In this document: piece by piece, positions 9,181 through 18,067 of the stretch
How positions within the stretch are numbered: the first letter of the stretch is position 1
Layout of the letters: each line of letters starts with the position of its first letter
Origin: Myxococcales bacterium
GTDB taxonomy: Bacteria > Myxococcota > UBA727 > VGSZ01
Length of the DNA stretch: 57,963 nt
NCBI GenBank assembly: GCA_023248635.1
Contig: JAHFED010000041.1
Coordinates: forward strand, 1 to 57,963
Direction of reading: 5' to 3'
Translations under genes and position numbers: made by a program
The notes under the pieces: generated by a model
The model's input: only the letters and a program-made list of their open reading frames with translations
The model's database searches: none
What the model was told of the DNA's origin: nothing

Positions 9181-10467
9181 ATGCGGGCTTTGGTCGTCGT
9201 GCTGCTGGCCTTGGGCGCCTGCCCCGCTCCCTTGCGGCAGGGCGACGGGGAGGGCGAAGGCGAAGGCGAACACCTCCCCCTCGACGACGAACAGGTTCGG
9301 CTCGGCAGTGCGCTGCGCGACGACGACGACGCCCCCTTGGTTGCCCTGACGGCCTTGCCGGTGCTGCCTGCCGGTGTGGCCCTCTTTGATTTGGGCAACC
9401 TCGCGGTCGACGTCGATGGGAGCACCGGCACGGTCTTGGTCGATGTCGATGAGCGCGTGCAGGGCCTGACCTTCGTCGTCTACGGCCGGACCGGAGAACA
9501 GGTCATCGTCACCCGGGTCGAAGATGGCGCCGGCGACGTCGTCGTCGACGACACCGCGGTTCCGTCGGATGCTCCAGGCTTTTCGCAGGTGAACGCGCTG
9601 TCCAACGGATTTCCTGCGCAGTTCTTGTCACCTGGGCGCGTGCTGCCGGCGCGCGAGGCGGGTGCGTTCGCCGTGCCCTCGTCGCCCGACATCGCGCTGG
9701 CCGCAGGGACCTGGAGCGTGCGCCTCGGCCATTTTCACCTCGACGTCGACGAGGGGGGCGATCCCGTGGTGTCGCCCGTGCCTTTTCCCGTGCGGGTGCT
9801 CGCTCTGGTGCGCACCGCTGACGTCGCACCCGGTCGGCTCGGGCTCGCGCTGCACTTCACGGGCGCCCGCGGCTTGACCGCCGCCGAGGCCGAGAGCGCG
9901 GTCTCCTTTCAGACGGCCCTGGGGCTGCTGCACGACACCTGGGGTGCCGTCGGCGTCGACGCCAGCGACGTCGTCTATCGGGACCTGCCCGACGGCGCCG
10001 ACTTTCGCACCGTGGTGCTCGACGAGCCGCGCTGCGATGGCGGCGACCTCGACACCTTGGTGCAAAAAGGTGTGCCCGATCGGGTGAACATCTTCTTTGT
10101 TGATGCCTTCGAGTGCGGGCCCTTTGGACCCTTCCTCCTCGGGCTGTCACCGGGCATCCCCGGGGTGCCGTACGCCACCGGCACCGCGCGCTCGGGCGTC
10201 GTCGTCGCTGGGCAGTTTCTGGCCAGCGATCCCGACGGTTTCGCCATTACCATCGCCCACGAGACCGCGCATTTTCTCGGGTTATTTCACACTCAGGAAA
10301 ACGATCGATTCGACGACGATCCAATATATGATAATATCGCTGATACCGGCGAGGCCCCCGCGTCGCGCCAGAACCTCATGTACTTCGACGTCTCGCGCAT
10401 TGGGGCCGAGGTGTTGAGCGCTGGGCAGGGGAGAGTGATGCAGCAGAGCCCGTGGGTGCAGCCGTGA
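9181..10467 (+). CDS. Metzincin-type zinc metalloprotease lipoprotein
   Basis: The signal peptide ends in a lipobox (LLALGAC), and the mature N-terminus continues with a short Gly-Glu spacer. Near residue 360 there is a complete metzincin zinc site, HETAHFLGLFH (HExxHxxGxxH), followed by a downstream Met-containing turn (QNLMYFDVSR). The middle of the protein is beta-rich and not recognised. It should be a surface-tethered endopeptidase; the target is unknown. The active-site codons lie in a conspicuous AT-richer patch (about 10270-10345), unlike the rest of the gene. It overlaps the next gene by 16 bases if that gene starts at 10452. Confidence 0.85.
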   Translation: MRALVVVLLALGACPAPLRQGDGEGEGEGEHLPLDDEQVRLGSALRDDDDAPLVALTALPVLPAGVALFDLGNLAVDVDGSTGTVLVDVDERVQGLTFVVYGRTGEQVIVTRVEDGAGDVVVDDTAVPSDAPGFSQVNALSNGFPAQFLSPGRVLPAREAGAFAVPSSPDIALAAGTWSVRLGHFHLDVDEGGDPVVSPVPFPVRVLALVRTADVAPGRLGLALHFTGARGLTAAEAESAVSFQTALGLLHDTWGAVGVDASDVVYRDLPDGADFRTVVLDEPRCDGGDLDTLVQKGVPDRVNIFFVDAFECGPFGPFLLGLSPGIPGVPYATGTARSGVVVAGQFLASDPDGFAITIAHETAHFLGLFHTQENDRFDDDPIYDNIADTGEAPASRQNLMYFDVSRIGAEVLSAGQGRVMQQSPWVQP

Positions 10468-10985
10468 TCTTCGCCGTCGTCTTGTGCTTGAGCGCCATCG
10501 ACCCCGCGCCGTTGCCGCCGGTGCTGCGGGGCATCGATCAGCTGCCGAGCCGCGCCCTGGTCGAGACCGCCGCCACCCGCGACCTGCTCGCCGTCGCCCT
10601 CGACGACAACGTCAAAGTCGTGCACCGCGCGCGCGCCATCCGCTTGCTGGGGGCCCGGCCTGACGTCGACCCTGGCCTCTCCGTTGCTTCGGCGTTGGTC
10701 ACCTTGAGGGCGAGCCCCATCCCTGAGCTCAGGGTGCACGCGGCCCTGGCCCAAGGAGCACGGGCCGCGCGGCAGGGGCAGGGCCTGCCTTTCGCCGCGG
10801 GGCTGCTGCACGACGAGGATGTCGAGCTCCGCCGCGCCGCTCTCACCCTCTTGTGGATCGATCGATCCGCCGCCGCCCGCGACGTCGTCTTCGCCCACGG
10901 CCGCAGCGAGCTTGACCCGGCGCTGCAGGAGCTGGTGCGCCATCGACTCCAGCAGTGGTCGGCGTCGTCGAAGCGCCGTCGCTGA
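10452..10985 (+). CDS. Secreted HEAT-like repeat protein
   Basis: This encodes about 177 residues with a hydrophobic N-terminus (VIFAVVLCLSAID) and then helical pairs such as VVHRARAIRLLGARPD, ELRVHAALAQGARAA and DVELRRAALTLLWID, which fit HEAT/PBS-lyase-like repeats. These usually serve as protein-binding scaffolds. The start may be GTG at 10452 or GTG at 10464; both overlap the metalloprotease stop, so coupling is likely. No catalytic residues are evident. Confidence 0.6.
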   Translation: MGAAVIFAVVLCLSAIDPAPLPPVLRGIDQLPSRALVETAATRDLLAVALDDNVKVVHRARAIRLLGARPDVDPGLSVASALVTLRASPIPELRVHAALAQGARAARQGQGLPFAAGLLHDEDVELRRAALTLLWIDRSAAARDVVFAHGRSELDPALQELVRHRLQQWSASSKRRR

Positions 10986-11030
10986 GCCCGCGCATGGCCG
11001 CTGCGGCCAGACCCTGCTAACCACGGGCTC

Positions 11031-11783
11031 ATGGCCTCCCTCCCCCTGCTGCAAGATGGCAGTTGTGGCATCCAGCACTCGTGCCTGTCGGCGCCGTCGT
11101 CGGTGCACGCCCAATGTCCGCAGTCGTTCAAATGCGGCACCTGCGTCGCCTGGTCCCCCCGCGAGAAGAACCGCTTCACGCGCAATTCGGGCCAGTGTCT
11201 GCTCGATCGATCGGCGACGCAGTTCTTGGACTGCAACGCTCCCATTTGCCCCTACTACCGGCCGCGCGCTGAGTCCGCGGCCTACGCCGAGTGGAACGCG
11301 CGCTCGACGGAAAAAGGCGGCAACCCCCGCCGCGCCGAGATCAAAGCCCGGACGCGCAAGATGACCCGCGAGGCGCCGCCGCCATCGGTGGACGCGCTGG
11401 CCCATGCCGCCTTCCGGGATCACGACGTCGACGTTGCCGCGGTGGGCGTGCCGGTGCTGGCCGGACAGCTCCATGGCGTCGAGCCGGTGCCGGCATTGCA
11501 GGAGCGCTTTCGGGGCGGGAGCGCGCGCCTGGCGTGTTCGCCAGCCAGCAAGGCAGCGGGCGAGCTGCGCGAAGTGCCCATCGAGGGCTTGTGGGCTCGG
11601 CTGGCGCTGTTGCGGCGCTCCATCGCCCGTCTCGACGCAGCGCTGTCGTCGTCGTCGCTCGACCCCGCCACCAAGGACAAGGTCGAAAAGGACCTCGCTG
11701 GCATCGCCGGCTCGATGACGACGTTCAACCTGCTCTTCGCCAAGAAGGACGACGGCTTCAAGGGCGCGGGCAAAGGCGAGTAG
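11031..11783 (+). CDS. Cys-rich protein of unknown function
   Basis: The protein has 250 residues and I do not recognise the family. The first 80 residues hold eight cysteines in pairs (GSCGIQHSC, QCPQSFKCGTC, GQC, LDCNAPIC), enough for two metal sites or for disulphides. No signal peptide is visible, so zinc or iron-sulphur ligation is more plausible. The middle is Pro/Ala-rich and the last 80 residues are helical (ALLRRSIARLDAAL). The next gene starts 13 bases downstream and encodes a zinc-ribbon protein, so the two may belong to one unit. Confidence 0.6.
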   Translation: MASLPLLQDGSCGIQHSCLSAPSSVHAQCPQSFKCGTCVAWSPREKNRFTRNSGQCLLDRSATQFLDCNAPICPYYRPRAESAAYAEWNARSTEKGGNPRRAEIKARTRKMTREAPPPSVDALAHAAFRDHDVDVAAVGVPVLAGQLHGVEPVPALQERFRGGSARLACSPASKAAGELREVPIEGLWARLALLRRSIARLDAALSSSSLDPATKDKVEKDLAGIAGSMTTFNLLFAKKDDGFKGAGKGE

Positions 11784-11796
11784 GATCTGCACAGAC

Positions 11797-12945
11797 ATGG
11801 CGGTGCAACGTTGTCCGAGCTGTGGTCGCGCCTGGGACGGCGCCCTCTGCTTTGCCTGCGGGCAGGAGGCTGGGGCCAGCCCGAAGGCCGCCGCAGCAGC
11901 ATCCCCCCCGACCTCCCCGCCCAGCGCACCCCTGCCCGTCTTCGGCGCCGGGCTGGCCGTGCCTGCGCCCCTTGTTCACCTTGCGCCCGTCGCAGCCGTC
12001 CTCCCCCCTGCACCGGTGCCGCCCTTGGTTCCGGTGGCGCCCCCGGCCCCCCCCGTCGCTGCTGTGGTTCCTGCCCCCGCCCCGCCGCCACCGCCCCGCA
12101 CGACGACGGCGACGACGACGACGGCGAGGACGGAGCCTTCTCCTTGGATCGAGGGCCCCGAAGATCTGGCCCAGCGCGCGGCCAGCACCCGCAAATTCAC
12201 CGGCACCATCGTGACGAAGCCGTCGACGCTGCTGCGGCTCTGGCGCAGTCCCACGGCCTTCGGCGCCGTCTTCGTCGCCGGCTTCGCCCTTGCGTTCGGC
12301 ATGGGAGCACTGGTGCTCTGGGGCCAGGCCGACATCGAGGGCATGTTGGCCAAAGGCCAGGTCGACGCCGCTCTCACCCTGCTCGAGAGCAAGAAGCAGC
12401 CGACGCTCCACGACGCGGTCTGGAAGGGCCACGCGCTCTTCCTCAAGGGCAACCGCGACGGCATGCTCAAGTCCTACCAGGCGGCGGGTACAGCCCGCGA
12501 TGAGCGCGCGCTGCAAAACACCCTCGATGCGCTGGGCGTCGACAAGGTCGCGAGCCTCGCCGTGAAAACGCTGGAGGATTGGCCTGGCGCCGACATCGAC
12601 GAACGCCTGATGAGCTTGACGAGCGACGGCAGCCTGCGACGACGTCATGCCGCCCTCGAGGCCTTGAACGTGCGCCCGAGCGCGGGTGCCAATCTTCGTT
12701 TGACCGGCGCGGTGCGCGTCGCCGTCGCCGATTTGCGCGCCGATGTGTGCGAGGCCAAGCAAGCAGGCCTGGTCGCCATCGCCGCCTTCGTCGTTCGTCC
12801 TGAGGCTGCGCCCTTGCTCAAAGCCGCGGGCGCGTGGAAGGCGCTCTACGAGCAAGACAGCGACGTCGTCTTCGCACAGCACCGCTGCCTCGACGCGGCC
12901 TTGGTGAAGCGCACCCTCGCGTCTTTGTCGGTCATCGAGCTCTGA
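11797..12945 (+). CDS. Zinc-ribbon membrane-anchored protein
   Basis: The 382-residue protein begins with a zinc ribbon (CPSCGRAWDGALCFACG). A Pro/Ala linker of about 110 residues follows, then one transmembrane helix near residues 152-172 (GAVFVAGFALAFGMGALVLW), then a helical C-terminal domain resembling TPR/HEAT hairpins (QVDAALTLLESK, GNRDGMLKSYQAAG). The layout, with a cytosolic ribbon and a tethered scaffold, is common among myxobacterial proteins of unknown role. The stop is 3 bases from the GTG of the WYL regulator, so co-transcription is likely. Confidence 0.65.
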   Translation: MAVQRCPSCGRAWDGALCFACGQEAGASPKAAAAASPPTSPPSAPLPVFGAGLAVPAPLVHLAPVAAVLPPAPVPPLVPVAPPAPPVAAVVPAPAPPPPPRTTTATTTTARTEPSPWIEGPEDLAQRAASTRKFTGTIVTKPSTLLRLWRSPTAFGAVFVAGFALAFGMGALVLWGQADIEGMLAKGQVDAALTLLESKKQPTLHDAVWKGHALFLKGNRDGMLKSYQAAGTARDERALQNTLDALGVDKVASLAVKTLEDWPGADIDERLMSLTSDGSLRRRHAALEALNVRPSAGANLRLTGAVRVAVADLRADVCEAKQAGLVAIAAFVVRPEAAPLLKAAGAWKALYEQDSDVVFAQHRCLDAALVKRTLASLSVIEL

Positions 12946-12948
12946 TCG

Positions 12949-14016
12949 GTGGCGAGAGCGAGGGCCGCGAAGCTCCCCAAAGACGTCGTCTTGCTGCAGC
13001 TGGCGCTGGTGCTCTTGCACGGCGGACGGCTCGACTACGACCGCCTCGCCGACGAATACGGCCTCGAGCGCCGCACCGCCGAGCGCTATCTCGCCTGCAT
13101 CAAAGCCGCTGGGCTGCCCGTGCACAGTGTGCGGGTCGGTCGCGACGCGGAGTTCGCGCTGCACCATCTGCGCTCGCGCCTCGACCTCGAGGCCGTCGAC
13201 GTCTCGCCCATGGCCGTGAAGTCTCTCTCGCTCCTGCTCGTGGCCGCGGCCCTCTTGCCGCGCAACCTGGGCGTGCGCGAGGCCGTCGACACCACCGTGC
13301 GCGCCGCCCTGCGTCTGCGGGGCCTGAAGATCGCCGGCGAGCTGCGCCGTCTCGAGGACGCCGTCGTCGTCCTCGAGAACGAGGCCAAGGACTACACCGG
13401 CCGCGAGGACATCTTCGAGGTGCTCTTCGATGCTGTGTTGGAGGGAAAGCTCGTCGAGATCGATTACACCTCGCCCCGCAGCGGCCCCGAGCGACGACGC
13501 CTCCATCCGGCCACCATCGGGCTGTACAAGGGCGGCCTCTATGTGCTCGGCGTCGACGTCGACGACGATGGCAGCCAGGCCCGCTGGTGGGCCATCGAGC
13601 GCATCGATCAAGTGCCGCTGGTGGTCGGTGATGCCTTACTGCCCACCGAGGTGCGTCTGCGGGCGTTGGCGAGCGCGGCGCGGCGCTGGGGTCCGGCGCG
13701 TCCGTCGTCGTCGTTGGGTGCGGAGCAGGTGGTGACGCTGCATTTTTCGCCGCAGGCCGCGCCCTACGTGCGGGCGCGCCCCTGGCACAGTGCCGTCGAC
13801 GCCGAGCCCTGGAGCGATGGCGGCTTGCGCGTGTCGGTGCGCCTCTCGGGCGAAACGCTGATGTTCGAGAGTTGGCTCCTGAGCTGGGGCGCGCAGGTGC
13901 AGGTCTTGAGACCCCTGGCCCTGGCCCGCCGCCTCGCTGACGAGCATGAGCGGGCCGCTGCCGGACACCGCGCCGCCGCCGCCGCCTTCGCCAAACACGT
14001 CCTCGACGAGCCTTGA
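12949..14016 (+). CDS. WYL-domain transcriptional regulator
   Basis: The gene starts with GTG and encodes 355 residues. Residues 15-60 form a winged helix (RLDYDRLADEYGLERRTAER) of the DeoR-like type found in WYL regulators. The WYL core lies near residues 160-215 (VEIDYTSP, then HPATIGLYKGGLYVLGVDV and WAIERID) and a WCX-like C-terminal domain follows. WYL domains bind ligands, often nucleic acids or nucleotides, and control DNA-damage or defence genes. No defence genes adjoin it, so its target is unclear. Confidence 0.85.
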   Translation: MARARAAKLPKDVVLLQLALVLLHGGRLDYDRLADEYGLERRTAERYLACIKAAGLPVHSVRVGRDAEFALHHLRSRLDLEAVDVSPMAVKSLSLLLVAAALLPRNLGVREAVDTTVRAALRLRGLKIAGELRRLEDAVVVLENEAKDYTGREDIFEVLFDAVLEGKLVEIDYTSPRSGPERRRLHPATIGLYKGGLYVLGVDVDDDGSQARWWAIERIDQVPLVVGDALLPTEVRLRALASAARRWGPARPSSSLGAEQVVTLHFSPQAAPYVRARPWHSAVDAEPWSDGGLRVSVRLSGETLMFESWLLSWGAQVQVLRPLALARRLADEHERAAAGHRAAAAAFAKHVLDEP

Positions 14017-14048
14017 CAGGACGTCGACGACGACACACACCGCCCGCC

Positions 14049-14444
14049 ATGACGAAGCGTGTCATCGCCAGCGACAAAGCCCCCAAAGCCATCGGTCCCT
14101 ACTCCCAGGCCATCGCGGTGAAGCCCGTCGAGCTGGTCTTTTGTTCGGGCCAGATTCCCCTCGATCCAGCCACCGGCCAGGTGGTCGAGGGCGGTATCGA
14201 AGAACAGACCCGGCGGGTGCTCGACAACATCGATGCGGTATTGACGGCAGCGGGCTGCTCCTTCGCCGACGTCGTCAAGGCCACCATCTTCCTGTCTGAC
14301 CTCTCGGACTTCGCCAAGGTCAACGAGCTTTACGCGACGCGTTTTTCGAGCGAGCAACCGTTCCCGGCGCGCAGCACCGTGCAGGTCGCCCGCTTGCCCC
14401 GCGATGTGCGCGTTGAGATCGAAGTCATCGCCGCCAAGCGCTGA
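14049..14444 (+). CDS. ridA: RidA family enamine/imine deaminase
   Basis: This 131-residue protein fits RidA (YjgF/YER057c/UK114) over its whole length: AIGPYSQAI near the N-terminus, FCSGQIPLDP, the central LDNIDAVLTAAG and VVKATIFL, and the closing PARSTVQVARLP with the Arg that binds the carboxylate. RidA hydrolyses reactive 2-aminoacrylate released by PLP enzymes such as threonine/serine dehydratase, and a threonine dehydratase is encoded at 26.0 kb. The start at 14049 was chosen over an in-frame upstream start because it begins just before the conserved core. Confidence 0.95.
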   Translation: MTKRVIASDKAPKAIGPYSQAIAVKPVELVFCSGQIPLDPATGQVVEGGIEEQTRRVLDNIDAVLTAAGCSFADVVKATIFLSDLSDFAKVNELYATRFSSEQPFPARSTVQVARLPRDVRVEIEVIAAKR

Positions 14445-14508
14445 GGAGTGAAAGGCGCCTTGCGCGTCCGCTCCTTCTCTCTGAGGGTCGCAGACCTTCT
14501 CCCGACGG

Positions 14509-15903
14509 GTGGAGCCCGATCGGGCCCTGTTCCCGGCTGACGAGGTCCGCGTGAAGAAAAAACCCCGCAAGAAGCCGCCGGCCAAGACCAAGGCCGCCGC
14601 CCCCAAAAAGGCCGCCAAGCCCACGGCGAAGACAAAGCGCTCGAAGACAAAGACCGCTGCCGCGCGGCCAGCGGCGCCGTCGAGGAAGAAGAAAGCGCCT
14701 GCCAAGAAGTCGGCGAAGAAGCACGCGTTGGCGAGCCTGCAGACGCCCCACAAGCCGTCGGCGTCCGAGCTTGCCGCTCTCGGCGTGATGGCCGAGATCA
14801 TCGGTGATGTCCCCGCGCTGGCGCCGAGCGCGCGCCCCGAGCCCGCGCGCACCTTTCAAGAGGTGATCTTGCGCCTGCAACGCTTCTGGGCTGATCGCGG
14901 CTGTATCATCGTACAACCCACCCGCACCGAAGTCGGCGCAGGCACGCTCAACAAGCACACCTTTCTGCGGGTGTTGGGACCCGAGCCCTGGAACGCCGCC
15001 TACGTCGAGCCGACCTCGCGCCCCACGGATGGACGCTATGGTGAAAACCCCAATCGACTGCAGCATTATTATCAGTTCCAAGTGATCTTGAAACCCAGTC
15101 CAAAAGACGTACAAGAGCAGTACCTCGAGTCGTTGCGCTCCCTGGGGATCGAGCCCGCCGACTTCGACGTCCGCTTCGTCGAAGACGACTGGGAGCACCC
15201 GGCCCTCGGCGCCGCCGGCCTCGGCTGGGAGGTGTGGGCCCAGGGCATGGAGGTCACGCAGTTCACCTATTTCCAACAATGTGGGGGCCTCGAGTTGCCG
15301 CGGGTAGCCTGTGAGCTGACCTATGGACTCGAGCGCCTTGCCATGTACCTGCAAAACGTCGAAAACGTCTACGATCTCGTCTGGGCGGTATTGCCCAATG
15401 GTCAGCACGTCAGCTACGGCGACATTCACAAGCAGGATGAGTTTGAGTGGTCTCACTATAACTTTAAACAGGCGAATACGGCTGCTCTTCTTCGTCATTT
15501 CGATGATTGCGAAAGCGAAGCAGCACGCCTGCTGGCGCTCAGCGATCCCCATCCCCTCGTGCTCCCGGCCTACGAGCACACCCTGAAGTGCTCCCACGCG
15601 TTCAATGTGCTGCAGGCCCGCGGCGTCGTCAGCCAGACCGAGCGGGCGGCCTACATCGGTCGCATCCGTGAGCTCGCCCGCGCTTGTGCCGAGGGCTGGT
15701 TGGCCAGCCGTGCGGCCAAAGGGTTCCCGATGCTGACGGGGCCCGACCGCGCTCATTTCGTGGCCGCTGCCGCCGCACCGGTGTTGAAGGGCTTGTTCGA
15801 GGATGTCGAGCTGACAGCCCTCGCCGGGGCAACGGCGTCGTCGACGTCGTCACCGGCGCCCAGCGCCGCGACCAGCGCCCCCCGCACCGCCACGGAGCAT
15901 TGA
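14509..15903 (+). CDS. glyQ: Glycyl-tRNA synthetase alpha subunit with basic N-terminal tail
   Basis: The catalytic core starts near residue 113 ([18 protein letters not shown]) and shows family signatures such as [30 protein letters not shown] and [18 protein letters not shown]. It charges tRNA-Gly as an alpha2beta2 enzyme with GlyS, which follows 1 base later. The usual alpha subunit is about 290-300 residues. Here about 110 extra residues precede the core, rich in Lys, Ala and Pro ([20 protein letters not shown]) like a histone H1 tail, and the C-terminus ends in a Ser/Ala/Thr tail. GTG at 14509 or GTG at 14551 could be the start; the tail is present either way. AT-richer codon islands occur at about 15055-15115 and 15440-15510. 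Confidence 0.95.
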   Translation: MEPDRALFPADEVRVKKKPRKKPPAKTKAAAPKKAAKPTAKTKRSKTKTAAARPAAPSRKKKAPAKKSAKKHALASLQTPHKPSASELAALGVMAEIIGDVPALAPSARPEPARTFQEVILRLQRFWADRGCIIVQPTRTEVGAGTLNKHTFLRVLGPEPWNAAYVEPTSRPTDGRYGENPNRLQHYYQFQVILKPSPKDVQEQYLESLRSLGIEPADFDVRFVEDDWEHPALGAAGLGWEVWAQGMEVTQFTYFQQCGGLELPRVACELTYGLERLAMYLQNVENVYDLVWAVLPNGQHVSYGDIHKQDEFEWSHYNFKQANTAALLRHFDDCESEAARLLALSDPHPLVLPAYEHTLKCSHAFNVLQARGVVSQTERAAYIGRIRELARACAEGWLASRAAKGFPMLTGPDRAHFVAAAAAPVLKGLFEDVELTALAGATASSTSSPAPSAATSAPRTATEH

Positions 15904-15904
15904 G

Positions 15905-18067
15905 ATGCAAGGCACAGAACTGCTCCTCGAGATCGGTTGCGAAGAGTTGCCCGCGGGCTTCATCGACCCGGCCTTGGCCTTCTTGCAGGCCGAGTTGCCG
16001 CGTCTCTGCAAAGAGCAGCGCATCGCCTGCAGCGGCGTCGTCGTCGACGGCACCCCCCGCCGACTGGCGCTCATGGTCGACGCCCTCGCCGAGCGTCAAG
16101 AGGACCTCGAAGAAGAGATCACCGGTCCCCAGTGGTCGGTGGCCTTCGACGCCCACGGGCAGCCGACGCCGGCCGGCGCTGGGTTCTTGAACAAGAACAA
16201 GATCGATGCTTCTGCTGTCTACCAAAAGGACTCGAAGAAGGGCCCCGTGGTGGCGGGCAAGCGCAAGGAGCTCGGCCGGCCGACCTCGGAGGTTTTGCCA
16301 CATCTTCTCGAGTCCCTGCTGCCCAGCATCCCGTTTCCAAAGACGATGCGTTGGGGTGATCGACACATGACCAATGGTCAGGTGTTTGGCCGACCCGTGC
16401 AGTGGCTGCTGGCGCTCTTTCAGGGCCAACCCCTCTCGATCCGCTTCGCCGACGTCGTCTCTGGCACCACCACGCGCGGACATCGCTATCACGCGCCCGG
16501 CGAGGTCAAGGTCAATTCCATTGCGGCCTACAAACGCGCTCTGGTCCAGGGACAGGTGATGCTCTCGCGCCAAGAGCGGGCGGAGCTCATCGTCGCGCGC
16601 GTGAACGAGCTGGCGACGGCCGAGTCTGGTCGGCTGGTCGCTGATCCTGCGCTCGTCGATCTGGTGAAGAACCTGGTCGAAAAGCCCTTCCCTCTCTTGG
16701 GTCGCTTCGACAGCAAGTTCCTCGTGGTGCCCAAAGAGCTGCTCATCTCTGAAGCCCGCGAGCACCAGAAGTACTTCATGGTGGGCGGCGTCGACGGATC
16801 GTTGCTGCCCTGCTTCGTCGTCGTCGCCGGCGCCGACAGCCGGGACAAGGTTGCGTTGGCTGCCGGCAACGCCCGCGTGTTGCGAGCCCGCTTCGAAGAC
16901 GGCGCCTTCTATTTCCGCACCGACCGCGAGCGCACCCTGGCCTCGCGGGTGGCGGATCTCGACAAGCTCGTGTTTCACAAGGAGCTCGGGCACTACGGCG
17001 AAAAGGCCCGGCGCACCGTCGAGCTCGCCGACCGCATCGCCCAGCTGGTGTCGTCGTCGTTGCAGCGGCGCGGCCTCGATGTGCAGCACACCAGCGCCCA
17101 AGCAACGCGGGCAGCTCTGCTGGCCAAGGCCGACCTGACCTCGGGGGTGGTGAACGAATTCCCCGAGCTGCAGGGGGTCATGGGGCGCACCTATGCGCTG
17201 CACGATGAAGAGAGCGTCGACGTCGCCTGGGCCATCGAGGACCAGTACGCGCCGCGCCACGCCGGAGCCGCCCTGCCGCGCTCCGATATCGGCGCCATCG
17301 TGGGCCTCGCCGATCGCCTGGACACGCTGGTGGGCATCTTGGGCATCGGCAAGGCACCCACCGGAAGCGCCGATCCCTTTGCCCTGCGCCGGGCCGCCGT
17401 CGCCGTCGTCGGCCTCGCCGTCGAGTTCGGCTACTCCTTTTCTCTCGAGGCCTTGGCCCACAGCGCCGTCGACGCTTTTCAACGGCAGGGCAAGCTGGCC
17501 ACAGCCGACAAAGCGAAGCTCGTCGCCGAAGCCAAGGGGTTCATCGCGGGGCGCCTGCGCTCGGTGCTCATCGATCGTTGTGCGGCCAAGGGCTTCGTCG
17601 ACGTCGCGGACCTCGTCGACGCGGCCTGTTCCAAGGACGCCGCCGCGGGGCTCAGCCTCGACGACCTGCCCGACGTCGAAAAGCGCGTGCAGGCTTTGGC
17701 CGCCTTGCGCGCGGCCGGTCCCGCGGACTTCACGGGGGTCGCGGCCACCTTCAAGCGGGTGTCGAACATCGTGAAAAAGGCCCGTGACGAGGGCAACGTC
17801 GTCGGCGTCGTCGTTCCTGCTGCCGAAGAGCTCGAGCACCCGAGCGAACGCGGCTTGCGCGACGCGGTCGCCGAGCTCGTGGCGGGCAACTCCCACGACG
17901 AAACGCTGCGCCAGGTGGTGCAGCTCAAACTCGCGGTCGATCGCTTTTTCGACGACGTCATGGTGATGGCCGACGACGCGCGTTTGCGTTCGGCGCGCTT
18001 GGCCTTGCTCGGTGCCATCGTCGCCCGGCTCAGCGGCGTCGCCGATTTCACGCGGCTGCAAGGCTGA
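15905..18067 (+). CDS. glyS: Glycyl-tRNA synthetase beta subunit
   Basis: The 720 residues match the normal length of GlyS. Recognisable stretches are LLLEIGCEELPAGFI at the N-terminus, FPKTMRWGD, TRGHRY, HQKYF, ARVLRARFEDGAFYF, FPELQGVMGRTYA and DPFALRRAA. The C-terminal DALR-like region binds the anticodon. The enzyme forms the heterotetramer with GlyQ. It starts 1 base after glyQ and its stop overlaps pabB (TGATG), so glyQ-glyS-pabB form one operon. Confidence 0.97.
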   Translation: MQGTELLLEIGCEELPAGFIDPALAFLQAELPRLCKEQRIACSGVVVDGTPRRLALMVDALAERQEDLEEEITGPQWSVAFDAHGQPTPAGAGFLNKNKIDASAVYQKDSKKGPVVAGKRKELGRPTSEVLPHLLESLLPSIPFPKTMRWGDRHMTNGQVFGRPVQWLLALFQGQPLSIRFADVVSGTTTRGHRYHAPGEVKVNSIAAYKRALVQGQVMLSRQERAELIVARVNELATAESGRLVADPALVDLVKNLVEKPFPLLGRFDSKFLVVPKELLISEAREHQKYFMVGGVDGSLLPCFVVVAGADSRDKVALAAGNARVLRARFEDGAFYFRTDRERTLASRVADLDKLVFHKELGHYGEKARRTVELADRIAQLVSSSLQRRGLDVQHTSAQATRAALLAKADLTSGVVNEFPELQGVMGRTYALHDEESVDVAWAIEDQYAPRHAGAALPRSDIGAIVGLADRLDTLVGILGIGKAPTGSADPFALRRAAVAVVGLAVEFGYSFSLEALAHSAVDAFQRQGKLATADKAKLVAEAKGFIAGRLRSVLIDRCAAKGFVDVADLVDAACSKDAAAGLSLDDLPDVEKRVQALAALRAAGPADFTGVAATFKRVSNIVKKARDEGNVVGVVVPAAEELEHPSERGLRDAVAELVAGNSHDETLRQVVQLKLAVDRFFDDVMVMADDARLRSARLALLGAIVARLSGVADFTRLQG

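Noticed and set aside
11758-13611. 617-residue antisense frame over the zinc-ribbon and WYL genes
   Set aside because: It spans two recognisable plus-strand genes and shows no domain.
15629-18061. 810-residue antisense frame over glyS
   Set aside because: glyS is certain on the plus strand; the antisense frame is a by-product of GC-rich third positions.
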